A stretch of 16,945 bases of DNA. Origin: ZC4RG42 sp036676355. Its GTDB lineage: Bacteria > Pseudomonadota > Gammaproteobacteria > Burkholderiales > SG8-39. This document shows, piece after piece, positions 1-7,638 of the stretch. The first letter of the stretch is position 1. Every line of letters begins with the position of its first letter. The stretch spans positions 1-16,945 of the forward strand of contig JAKFDA010000064.1 in the NCBI GenBank assembly GCA_036676355.1, given 5' to 3'. The notes below the pieces were generated by a model. The model did no database searches and was not told the DNA's origin. It saw only the letters and a list, made by a program, of their open reading frames with translations. A program made the translations under genes and the position numbers.

Positions 1-3000
1 CTGCACTTCCACGACATCGCCAAGCTGCTGCGCTCGTTTCAGCAATTGATCGACGCCGGTCATTCGGTCGTGGTCATCGAACACAACCTCGATGTCATGC
101 GCGCCGCGGACTGGATCATCGACCTCGGGCCGGAAGGCGGAGACGCCGGCGGGCAGATCGTGTGCGAAGGCACTCCGGCCGACGTGATTCAGCATCCGAC
201 CTCGTACACCGCACAGGCCCTGCGCGATTACGAAGACGCAATGCGCAAGGGTTTTCAGATCCCCGCGCGAAGCACGCAAACAGCGCCACGTGTCAGCGCG
301 CCGGATGCAATCACCATCCACAACGCGCGTGAACATAACCTCAAGTCCATCAACGTCGAGATTCCGCGCAATCGCTTCACCGTCATCACCGGTGTGTCCG
401 GCTCGGGTAAATCAACACTCGCGTTCGATATCGTGTTCGCGGAAGGTCAGCGGCGCTATCTCGCGTCGCTCAATGCCTATGCACGACAGTTTGTGCAGCC
501 GTCGGCCAAGCCGGCCGTGGATGCCATCTTCGGCATTCCGCCCACGGTAGCGATCGAACAACGCACCAGTCGCGGCGGCCGCAAGAGCACGGTCGCGACG
601 CTGACCGAGATCTATCATTTCCTGCGACTGCTGTTCATGAAGCTGGGCACGCAGTACTGTCCCGAGTGCGACGTGCCCATCGAGCCGCAATCTGAGGAGC
701 GCATCGCCGCGCGCCTGCTGCGCGACTACAAAGGCCGTCGCATCGGTCTGCTCGCGCCGCTGGTCGTGAACCGCAAAGGCATTTACAACGATCTCGCCAA
801 ATGGGCGAGCGGCAAGGGCTACACGCATTTGCGTGTGGACGGCGCGTTCTGTCCCACCGACAAGTGGCCGAAGCTCGATCGCTTCAAGGAACACAGCATC
901 GAACTGCCGGTGGCCGACCTCCTTGTCTCTCCGGACAACGAAGCCGAACTGCGCGACGGCTTGCATCGCGCGCTGGAATTCGGCCGCGGCACAGTGCTGG
1001 TGCTCGATGGTCTCGACCGCCTGCACGCCGCATTCACCAACGGTTCGTGCGAAGCACTCGATTTGCCGCAGACCGTGTTCTCCACCAAGCGCGCCTGCTC
1101 ATGCTGCGGCCGCAGCTTCGCCGAACTCGATCCGCGCCTGTTCTCTTTCAACTCCAAGCACGGCTGGTGTCCCGCGTGCCTCGGCACGGGCGCGAAGCTG
1201 CAAGGCTTTGAACTCGGTGATGACGTCAGCCGCGAACAGGAAGACCGACTGATCGACACCTGGCTGGACGAACACGGCATCCACGAAAATTGTCCGGTGT
1301 GCGACGGCCAGCGCCTCAACAAAGAAGCGCTCGCAGTGCGCTTCCGCGGCGAATCGATTGCGCAAACGACTGCGCTGTCCATCGCCGATCTGCACCGCCG
1401 CTTCGAAACCTTCAAGCTGAACGAACGCGAAACCGCGATCGCACGCGACGTCGTCGCCGAAATCCACTCGCGCCTGGGCTTCCTCGAACAAGTCGGGCTC
1501 GCGTATCTGACGCTCGATCGCGGCGCACCCACGCTGTCAGGCGGCGAAGCACAGCGCATCCGTCTCGCGGCGCAACTCGGCTCTAACCTGCGCGGCGTCT
1601 GCTACGTGCTCGACGAGCCGACCATCGGCCTGCATCCGCGCGACAACCTCATCCTGCTCGACACACTGGAGAAACTCGAAGCCAAGGGCAACACGCTCAT
1701 CGTGGTGGAGCACGACGAAGAGACCATTCGACGCGCACATCATGTGATCGACCTCGGGCCGGGCGCAGGCAAGCGCGGCGGTCACATCACGGCGCAAGGC
1801 ACGGCGGAAGAACTCATGCGCTCGCCTGATTCGCTCACCGGGCATTTCCTCGCGAATCCGCTCAAGCATCCCATCGAAGCGCGCCGCCTCGTCGGCTCCG
1901 ACACCCCCGCCCTGAAAATCAAAGGGGCCGATCTGCACAACCTCAAGAACGTCGATGTGCGTGTGCCGCTCAAGCGGCTCACCGTCATCACTGGCGTCTC
2001 GGGTTCGGGCAAATCCACGCTTGCGCGCGACGTGCTGCACGACAACATCGCGCAGCTCTGCACCGCTGCGCGCACCAAGCGCGACGCCCATTTGGTCGGC
2101 TGCAAAGCCATCGAAGGTTGGGAACAAGTCGGCCGCATTCTGGAAGTGGATCAGACGCCCATCGGCAAGACGCCTCGCTCCTGTCCGGCGACCTATGTCG
2201 GCTTCTGGGACGCGATCCGCAAGCTCTACGCCGATACCACCGAAGCGCGCATGCGCGGCTACGGCCCGGGCCGCTTTTCCTTCAACACCGCCGGCGGGCG
2301 CTGCGAAGGTTGCGAAGGCCAGGGCATGAAGAAAATCGAAATGAGTTTTCTGCCGGACGTGAAAGTGCCCTGCGAAGTCTGCGGCGGCAAGCGCTTCAAC
2401 AGCGAAACGCTGGCCGTGATGTTCAAAGGCAAGAGCATCGGCGACGTGCTGCTGATGAACGTCGATGAAGCGGTGGAGTTCTTCTCCGCTCATCCGAAAA
2501 TTCATCATGCGCTGACGCTGCTGCAGGACGTTGGCCTCGGCTACCTGACGCTCGGCCAGCAAAGTCCCACGCTCTCCGGCGGCGAAGCGCAGCGCATCAA
2601 GCTCGTCACCGAACTCGCGAAGGTCAGAGGCAACGCCGAAGATGACGCCGCCGCACGACCCGGCCGCGGCTTCCAACAGAAGCACACGCTCTACGTGCTC
2701 GACGAACCCACCGTCGGCCTGCACATGGCCGACGTCGAAAAGCTCATCCACGTCCTGCACCGCCTCGTCGGAGCCGGCAACAGCATCGTGCTGATCGAAC
2801 ACAACCTCGACATCATCGCCGAAGCCGACTGGATCATCGACCTCGGGCCGGAAGGCGGAACGGGCGGCGGAAGGCTAGTGGCGCAGGGAGCGCCGGAGGA
2901 CATCGTGCACGAACGGGCAACGAGTCATACGGCGGCGGCGCTTAATGAGTTTACCAACCGCAATTCGCAACTGACTGCCTTGACGGAAAAGGTACGAACT

Positions 3001-3030
3001 AAGCTCCGTACGAAAATGCGTCAGGAGTAG
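1..3030 (+). CDS. uvrA: UvrA excinuclease ATPase, tandem double-length form, 5' end outside the window
   Basis: UvrA is the damage-recognition ABC ATPase of nucleotide excision repair, acting in the cytoplasm with UvrB. The frame is open to the left edge, giving 1009 visible residues. Residues 1-85 are the tail of one UvrA unit (EHNLD switch region, then DWIIDLGPEGG). A whole second unit follows: Walker A GVSGSGKS near 131-138, a UvrB-binding-like region near 245-335, zinc-finger cysteines near 366/369/390/393, LSGGEAQR near 512-519, Walker B YVLDEPT near 535, a second Walker A near 665-672, a CEGC...CEVC zinc finger, a second LSGGEAQR and YVLDEPTVGLH. The stretch after the first zinc finger is short, about 37 residues to the next CPVC, so most of the usual insertion domain seems absent. 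The last 25 or so residues are encoded by AT-richer DNA and may come from the adjoining insertion. Family identity is certain; whether this is the sole or a second UvrA is not visible. Confidence 0.96.
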   Translation: MHFHDIAKLLRSFQQLIDAGHSVVVIEHNLDVMRAADWIIDLGPEGGDAGGQIVCEGTPADVIQHPTSYTAQALRDYEDAMRKGFQIPARSTQTAPRVSAPDAITIHNAREHNLKSINVEIPRNRFTVITGVSGSGKSTLAFDIVFAEGQRRYLASLNAYARQFVQPSAKPAVDAIFGIPPTVAIEQRTSRGGRKSTVATLTEIYHFLRLLFMKLGTQYCPECDVPIEPQSEERIAARLLRDYKGRRIGLLAPLVVNRKGIYNDLAKWASGKGYTHLRVDGAFCPTDKWPKLDRFKEHSIELPVADLLVSPDNEAELRDGLHRALEFGRGTVLVLDGLDRLHAAFTNGSCEALDLPQTVFSTKRACSCCGRSFAELDPRLFSFNSKHGWCPACLGTGAKLQGFELGDDVSREQEDRLIDTWLDEHGIHENCPVCDGQRLNKEALAVRFRGESIAQTTALSIADLHRRFETFKLNERETAIARDVVAEIHSRLGFLEQVGLAYLTLDRGAPTLSGGEAQRIRLAAQLGSNLRGVCYVLDEPTIGLHPRDNLILLDTLEKLEAKGNTLIVVEHDEETIRRAHHVIDLGPGAGKRGGHITAQGTAEELMRSPDSLTGHFLANPLKHPIEARRLVGSDTPALKIKGADLHNLKNVDVRVPLKRLTVITGVSGSGKSTLARDVLHDNIAQLCTAARTKRDAHLVGCKAIEGWEQVGRILEVDQTPIGKTPRSCPATYVGFWDAIRKLYADTTEARMRGYGPGRFSFNTAGGRCEGCEGQGMKKIEMSFLPDVKVPCEVCGGKRFNSETLAVMFKGKSIGDVLLMNVDEAVEFFSAHPKIHHALTLLQDVGLGYLTLGQQSPTLSGGEAQRIKLVTELAKVRGNAEDDAAARPGRGFQQKHTLYVLDEPTVGLHMADVEKLIHVLHRLVGAGNSIVLIEHNLDIIAEADWIIDLGPEGGTGGGRLVAQGAPEDIVHERATSHTAAALNEFTNRNSQLTALTEKVRTKLRTKMRQE

Positions 3031-3057
3031 AGCGACAGCGGATTTTGGCGTCCGCCT

Positions 3058-3615
3058 TCAAGCGCTGAGCAGCGCTGCACGGTTCACAATTCCAGTTTTC
3101 ACCTTCCAACGCTCAATAGGAATGCGCTCCAAGAGAGGGTCTGTCATTGTGGAAGTCACTTCGAAGAGCTTTAGCTGCCTTGACGCATAGAGGCTGACAT
3201 ATAAACCAAATGTTGATATCTCAATTTTTTCTGACCTGAGGAATCCGACGATCTGTTTAGCTCGCTTTAAGCTCTGCGTCTCTAATAACGTAACGTGTGG
3301 ATTAATCCCATACTGTCCTTTCGGGTAGTCGCGCTTCCACCATACAGATTTGAACAAAGGAGATTGCGCCTTTAAATAGACAGCGTAACCGTCCGCTATC
3401 TCAAAATATCCCGCCCCTCCTATGACGACGCCGTAACCGGTGATGCGATCTTGCAATTCTGCCAAGAACGATGACTTTGGCGCTCGGGCATATGGACCCC
3501 TCAAAGTTATGTGCATTGGACGATTTGATGGTCGACCAGCGAGGGCATCTCGCAGGTCAGCCAGGAAATCTCGCACCTTACGATTCGAAAACTCTAAGTA
3601 AACAAAGGTCGGCAC
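3058..3615 (-). CDS. 2H phosphoesterase superfamily protein (LigT / 2'-5' RNA ligase-like)
   Basis: This 185-residue protein has the two HxTx signatures of the 2H phosphoesterase fold: HITL at residues 35-38 and HVTL at 107-110, about 70 residues apart, each followed by a hydrophobic strand. Family members cut or form 2',5' or 2',3'-cyclic phosphodiester bonds in RNA ends or small oligonucleotides. They include LigT, tRNA cyclic phosphodiesterases, and enzymes that destroy 2',5'-oligoadenylate or cyclic-nucleotide signals. The start is a GTG only 12 bases past the stop of the upstream nucleotidyltransferase gene, so the two are almost surely one transcript. The 3' end is convergent with uvrA, 27 bases apart, with no visible terminator between them. 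No signal peptide or membrane segment, so it is probably cytoplasmic. The substrate cannot be told from the sequence. Confidence 0.82.
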   Translation of the reverse strand: MPTFVYLEFSNRKVRDFLADLRDALAGRPSNRPMHITLRGPYARAPKSSFLAELQDRITGYGVVIGGAGYFEIADGYAVYLKAQSPLFKSVWWKRDYPKGQYGINPHVTLLETQSLKRAKQIVGFLRSEKIEISTFGLYVSLYASRQLKLFEVTSTMTDPLLERIPIERWKVKTGIVNRAALLSA

Positions 3616-3627
3616 AAGGCATCTTCT

Positions 3628-4659
3628 CTAGATGCAAACGTATCTCACTACAGCAGGATCAAGTTTCTCGCTACGTATTGCTTGATCAAAAAACCTCCCA
3701 AATTCCCCTGCCTTACTACGGAGCTCTTCTCCTACGACACTGTCGACATCCTTGTTCGCCTTTGCGGCAAGGAAACTTTCGTAGCTATCCAACGCCCTGG
3801 TAAATCCATTTACAAGCGTCGCATCTCCCAAGAAGTCAAGCGTGAGAGCAAGCCGCCGGAGAGGTACCTCTGACGTTAGGCGGATAAACTCGAATGGCTC
3901 GTCTACGCGCCCCGCGACAATTGCTAACACTGTAGAAAATACGGTCATTTTTCTCGAGAACTTAAGGTTTAAATTCCTCTTCCACCATGGCCGCTCAAGC
4001 GTCCGATCTCGCTCGTAATTGAGACATAGCGTCCTCCAATATCGGAGGAGATCATTGAGAAGAAATAATGGTTTGAAATCATTCCGATCTGTACCGTCTC
4101 GGTAGTAATTCCGCACTACTCGTTCAATCGCAAATTTGTACAAGCGATCATTAAATAGTGACTTACTTTCCAAAAGAAGAAGCAGTCTAGTAGTGAAGAG
4201 ATTCTCGCTGTCGTCCCGAGAGGAATCGCCTGTCGCGTCTACTATGTCGTCTAGTTCGTGAATCTTTAGAAATCGACCGTCTCCGCTGAATTCAGGTAAA
4301 ACCAACTCGTCGTTCACTCGTATCAGTTCGGCCAGTATTTCTATCTCTCTCAGATTACTAACGCTTTTGGTTTTCGGGTCTCGGGACTCCTTATCCGCAA
4401 CTAGGAACACGTCTAAATCCGATCGAGAACCGGTCTCATATCTCCCTAACGATCCGGCAGCGAATATGCACACATTCTCAAATCGTTTGCTCCGGATCTG
4501 AGCAGCCGTTAGTTTCTTTCGAACCTCAGCCGCAAAGGCGGCGCTATTTGCGAGGCGAAGTTGTAACGCCTCATGGGACTCAAGAATTGAAGAAAAGATA
4601 GCGTTCACGAAGCCCTCTCCCCAAGAGATGACGCTCATTCTTATATAGCGGATAAACAC
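3628..4659 (-). CDS. Pol-beta-fold nucleotidyltransferase domain protein
   Basis: The 343-residue protein carries the nucleotidyltransferase motif GSLGRYETGSRSDLD, with G69-S70 and the metal-binding pair D81/D83, followed by strand VFLV. The third acidic residue cannot be assigned with confidence. The rest is helical, with aromatic-rich blocks such as LLNDLLRYWRTLC and PWWKRNLNLKFSRK. The family transfers a nucleotide to RNA, protein or small molecules, or makes oligonucleotide signals; GlnD/DUF294-like, MNT-like and CD-NTase-like roles are all possible and I cannot choose. It is the first gene of a pair with the 2H phosphoesterase. The GTG at 4659 is the longest start; an ATG seven codons later (4638) is equally possible, and neither has a strong ribosome site. 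AT-richer codon use than the flanking uvrA indicates acquisition. Confidence 0.8.
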   Translation of the reverse strand: MFIRYIRMSVISWGEGFVNAIFSSILESHEALQLRLANSAAFAAEVRKKLTAAQIRSKRFENVCIFAAGSLGRYETGSRSDLDVFLVADKESRDPKTKSVSNLREIEILAELIRVNDELVLPEFSGDGRFLKIHELDDIVDATGDSSRDDSENLFTTRLLLLLESKSLFNDRLYKFAIERVVRNYYRDGTDRNDFKPLFLLNDLLRYWRTLCLNYERDRTLERPWWKRNLNLKFSRKMTVFSTVLAIVAGRVDEPFEFIRLTSEVPLRRLALTLDFLGDATLVNGFTRALDSYESFLAAKANKDVDSVVGEELRSKAGEFGRFFDQAIRSEKLDPAVVRYVCI

Positions 4660-4759
4660 CTTCGTGCACCCGCCGCATTGAGTGCATCAATAATACGCTC
4701 CGCAATCACGGAAAGTAATGAACATTGAGGCTCAGGAGGCGAGCTACTGATACGACAGC

Positions 4760-4777
4760 CTACGCGAGGGTGCGTAG
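4760..4777. repeat. Short perfect inverted repeat (6-bp arms, 6-base loop)
   Basis: CTACGC (4760-4765) and GCGTAG (4772-4777) form a perfect 6-bp stem around GAGGGT. It lies just before the uvrA remnant. There is no T-run on either side, so it is not a convincing terminator. It might be an operator or chance. Confidence 0.35.
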
Positions 4778-4788
4778 TTGCTTCAGAC

Positions 4789-4924
4789 ATAACCGGCGCA
4801 TCGACCGAAGCCGACTGGATTGTCGAACTCGGACCGGAAAGTGGGACAGGTGGGGGGCGGCTAGTCGCGCAAGAGGCGCCCGAGGATATCGTGCATGAGC
4901 GGGCAAGGGGTCATACGGCGGAAT
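4789..4924 (+). pseudogene. Diverged, frameshifted remnant of a uvrA 3' end
   Basis: From 4807 the DNA aligns without gaps to uvrA 2821-2930 with 88 of 110 bases identical by hand count. Translated, it reads EADWIVELGPESGTGGGRL and onward to HERARGHTAE, matching the UvrA C-terminus at 32 of 39 positions. Weaker similarity upstream (CATAACC.... against CACAACC....) can be restored only by assuming two missing bases near 4803-4806, so the reading frame is broken. The rest of the gene is absent. The differences show it is not a fresh copy of the neighbouring uvrA; it is either an old duplication or the end of a related uvrA from another strain. It most likely marks the site where the genes at 3058-4659 were inserted. 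Confidence 0.85.
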
Positions 4925-5184
4925 TGACTGGATGGAGGAAGGCCACTACGCGCACTCTGATTATCTTGGACGCAAGAATCGCCACAGCGTTTCCTAGGCC
5001 ATCCGTGAAAGATTGGACAACGGCAAGTAGTGGAATACAGGGCCGGCCTTTACGAAGCCAGTTACGGCATACTAAATTCTGCGAAGACAACAACCAGAAA
5101 AACGATCTTTTCAGACAAAAACATTACTGGCGTCTCCCGCAAGCCTTTCCACACATTTGCAGTTTCCACTTCATTTAAACGTAA

Positions 5185-5889
5185 ATGAAAACCAGCCTTA
5201 CCGCATCTCTGCAGTTTTTGCTACCCGCTTTTATTGTGCTAGGCCTTATGGGATTTCTCTTTCAGGTCTCGTATTTCTATGCACTCGGTTTGGCTGCTAC
5301 GGACATTTTAGATATACAGCATTACGTCGCTACCGGTGCAGCAGTTACGCTGCCAGCGTTCGTTCTACTGCTCTTGATAGCGCAGTTCAAGAAATTCTTT
5401 TCTAAATCGATTCATGAAGACGATACGAAGAAGATCGGCGAAATGCTATCCGAGACGACGTTTGAGAAGCAGATCTTATTTGCTCGTATGTCACTCGGGG
5501 TCAGCCTGTTGTACGCGCTTATAACAGTCCTAGCAGCACAGCTAGGTCTTCAATGGCCGCTGGGAATAGTGCTACTCATCTTCGTTTTTTTTAATTTTCA
5601 GAACTTCTTCGCCGCCATTCTGCTGAGCCCTAAGCATTCACGCTTTACTATTGTGTTCATGTTCTTCGTTGCAGTAGCCATATGCTTCGCGGCTGGCGGA
5701 TACGGCGTGGGATCAATGGCGCGGCTGAAGACCGGCGTAATTCAAGACGATTTCATCGTCAGAATAGAAAGAACAGGAGACACAATAGTTGCAACCGCCA
5801 AGCCCTTAACGATTGCTATCCCGAGCGCGATGCGGTTACTCACTGATGTCGTGTTGCATCGCTCGACGCCGACCGAGCGAAACAATTGA
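5185..5889 (+). CDS. Hypothetical membrane protein with about five transmembrane helices
   Basis: I do not recognise this 234-residue protein. Hydrophobic segments sit near residues 8-30, 48-67, 100-119, 125-146 and 154-175. A charged cytoplasmic-type loop lies at about 68-98 (KKFFSK...EDDTKK). A 60-residue tail from about 176 contains alternating strand-like stretches (DDFIVRIERTGDTIVATAK). It should sit in the inner membrane. The ATG at 5185 lacks a clear ribosome site (AAACGTAA before it). The GmrSD-like gene follows 60 bases later on the same strand with no terminator between, so co-transcription is likely. By position it might be a membrane effector, sensor or partner of that nuclease; no motif proves this. 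Codon use is AT-rich like the rest of the block. Confidence 0.75.
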   Translation: MKTSLTASLQFLLPAFIVLGLMGFLFQVSYFYALGLAATDILDIQHYVATGAAVTLPAFVLLLLIAQFKKFFSKSIHEDDTKKIGEMLSETTFEKQILFARMSLGVSLLYALITVLAAQLGLQWPLGIVLLIFVFFNFQNFFAAILLSPKHSRFTIVFMFFVAVAICFAAGGYGVGSMARLKTGVIQDDFIVRIERTGDTIVATAKPLTIAIPSAMRLLTDVVLHRSTPTERNN

Positions 5890-5943
5890 ACAAGCCGGAC
5901 CGATTGGGCAACACCACGGTCTAGCCGATTTTGGTGAACATTT

Positions 5944-5947
5944 GAGG
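5944..5947 (+). promoter_or_regulatory. Ribosome binding site that bears on the GmrSD-like start
   Basis: GAGG at 5944-5947 is only two bases from the ATG at 5950 but eight bases from the in-frame GTG at 5956. The spacing favours GTG 5956 as the true start, removing two residues. Confidence 0.5.
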
Positions 5948-5949
5948 AA

Positions 5950-7638
5950 ATGATCGTGGCGGAAAAAAAAGATTCAATCAGCACTTTGGAGATTAAGTCC
6001 GAAGGCCTCGGAGCATGCTTAGGCGGAAACTCCCTTAGCGTACCCAAGTATCAGCGTGCTTTTTCTTGGGAAGATGATGAGGTTGCGAATTTTTTGGCAG
6101 ATGTAAATACTGCTTTCGCAAATGGCGATACCGAATACTTTATGGGCTCTGTCGTTTTACAGGGTACGAATCAAAAGTATGAAATTGTAGATGGCCAACA
6201 GCGCTTAACTACCGCAACGATTGTTATTGCAGCAACTCGCGATTTTGTCGCAAAAAAAGGTATGGCTGATGTTGCAGCCTCCCTGGAATCTCGTTATCTG
6301 CTTACTAAGGACATCTGGACGCAAGCAATTCAGCCAAAGCTTTCATTGAGCGTTTATGACAATGAGTTTTTCCGTAAAGTGGTTTTAGAGGGCGTCGAAC
6401 TAGAGCCAAAGCGGGAGTCGCACGAGCGAATACTGGCCGCTAAAAAGCGTTCGTTAGGCCTTATTGAGGGGATGAGTGGACATTACACAGACTGGTTTCA
6501 ACGACTTGCTGGACTCATCGACTATTTGGATCACAAGGCACGCGTAATACAAGTGATCGTGCCAAGCGCCGCAAACGCCTATGTAATTTTTGAGACGCTG
6601 AATGATCGAGGTAAAGATTTATCAGCGTCCGATTTGCTTAAGAACCATCTTTTTGGCAGGGCAAACGAACGGATAGAAGAGGTGCAGGCAAATTGGAACC
6701 AGATGCTCGGCATCCTCGAAGGACATGGAGGTGACGGTTTAGTTATTACTTTCATCCGTCAACTCTGGTCTGCCACCAGAGAGATCGCTCGCGAAAAAGA
6801 ACTGTTCGCTAGGATTAAGGAACGGATTGTTAGCCCGCAGCAGGCCGTTGATTTCTCGAATGAGCTAGTTGCCGGTGCTAACTATTATTCTGCGTTGATT
6901 AACTCTTCTCATCCTCTATGGAAAGAGTTGGGCGACGAGGCGAAGGGAATAATCGAGTCGTTGAATGCCGTCAAGGTCGAGAGGTTTAGGCCCGCGCTGC
7001 TTGCTATTTTGGCTAATTTCTCAGGCAAAGAGTTAACTGATGCAATGCGGTACACGCTGAATGGCTCGATTCGATATTTGGTTGCTATCGGAGCTGGCGG
7101 CGGTACTCTTGAGGCTGCTTGGTCTGATGCTGCCAGAAAGGTGTCTACCAAAGAGATCACTACGGCGATCGGTTTTGCGAAAGAAATGCAGCGGATTGTT
7201 CCTAATGATGAGGTGTTCCGTACTGGATTTCAAACCAGTCGAATTTCGAAGGGCTTCTTATCAAGGTATTTACTCAGTGCCATGGAGCGATTCGTGCGCG
7301 GGGAGAAGGATGCTGAGCTTGTGCCAAATTCAAATGTGAACTCTGTTAATTTGGAACACGTGTTGCCGGAGCATTCTCACGAACATTGGCCAGAACTCGA
7401 TCCAGAGCTTGCAGCTGCTTACTACCGCCGGTTAGGCAATCAAGTGCTTCTTAGCTCGAAGAAAAATGCAGCGCTAGGAAATCAAGCATTTGCAGAGAAA
7501 AAAGCTGTGCTCGCCGCATCTGAATTTGAGCTAACCAAAAAGGTGGGCGCTAAAGAAACTTGGGGGGTGAAAGAAATCGAGGAGCGGCAAACGACCTTGT
7601 CCGAATTGGCCCTCAAAGTATGGGCTTACAAAGTGTGA
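5950..7638 (+). CDS. DUF262/DUF1524 (GmrSD-like, type IV restriction) nuclease
   Basis: The 562-residue protein has the full architecture of fused GmrSD-type enzymes. The N-terminal DUF262 domain shows VPKYQRAFSW (31-40) and the ParB-like nucleotide-binding motif DGQQRLTT (81-88). A long helical middle follows. The C-terminal DUF1524 His-Me-finger nuclease shows LEHVLPEH (468-475, likely catalytic H470) and the family's LGNQVLLSSKKNAALGN (495-511). Relatives such as GmrSD and BrxU use NTP hydrolysis to cut DNA carrying modified bases, mostly phage DNA. All key motifs look intact, so the enzyme is probably active. The annotated ATG 5950 may be replaced by GTG 5956 on ribosome-site spacing. It lies 60 bases after the membrane protein gene, probably in one operon. 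Which DNA modification it recognises cannot be told. Confidence 0.93.
   Translation: MIVAEKKDSISTLEIKSEGLGACLGGNSLSVPKYQRAFSWEDDEVANFLADVNTAFANGDTEYFMGSVVLQGTNQKYEIVDGQQRLTTATIVIAATRDFVAKKGMADVAASLESRYLLTKDIWTQAIQPKLSLSVYDNEFFRKVVLEGVELEPKRESHERILAAKKRSLGLIEGMSGHYTDWFQRLAGLIDYLDHKARVIQVIVPSAANAYVIFETLNDRGKDLSASDLLKNHLFGRANERIEEVQANWNQMLGILEGHGGDGLVITFIRQLWSATREIAREKELFARIKERIVSPQQAVDFSNELVAGANYYSALINSSHPLWKELGDEAKGIIESLNAVKVERFRPALLAILANFSGKELTDAMRYTLNGSIRYLVAIGAGGGTLEAAWSDAARKVSTKEITTAIGFAKEMQRIVPNDEVFRTGFQTSRISKGFLSRYLLSAMERFVRGEKDAELVPNSNVNSVNLEHVLPEHSHEHWPELDPELAAAYYRRLGNQVLLSSKKNAALGNQAFAEKKAVLAASEFELTKKVGAKETWGVKEIEERQTTLSELALKVWAYKV

Larger units (their letters stand above)
4660..5184. 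other. Intergenic region between divergent gene pairs, holding a uvrA remnant
   Basis: This 525-base stretch separates the minus-strand nucleotidyltransferase pair from the plus-strand membrane protein/GmrSD-like pair, so it must contain promoters for both directions. None matches a consensus well enough to call. It includes a short hairpin at 4760-4777 and the diverged uvrA 3' fragment at about 4789-4924. From 4925 to 5184 I recognise nothing: the open frame running on from the fragment to 5178 has no family resemblance, and no tRNA or attachment repeat is visible. Confidence 0.6.

Noticed and set aside
1537..2802. A 421-codon open frame on the minus strand inside uvrA
   Set aside because: Antisense shadow of a high-GC gene; the plus strand carries clear UvrA motifs throughout, and the minus translation has no family resemblance.
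4891..5178. A 95-codon plus-strand open frame
   Set aside because: It begins inside the uvrA remnant and runs on in frame by chance; the part after the remnant has no resemblance to any family I know.
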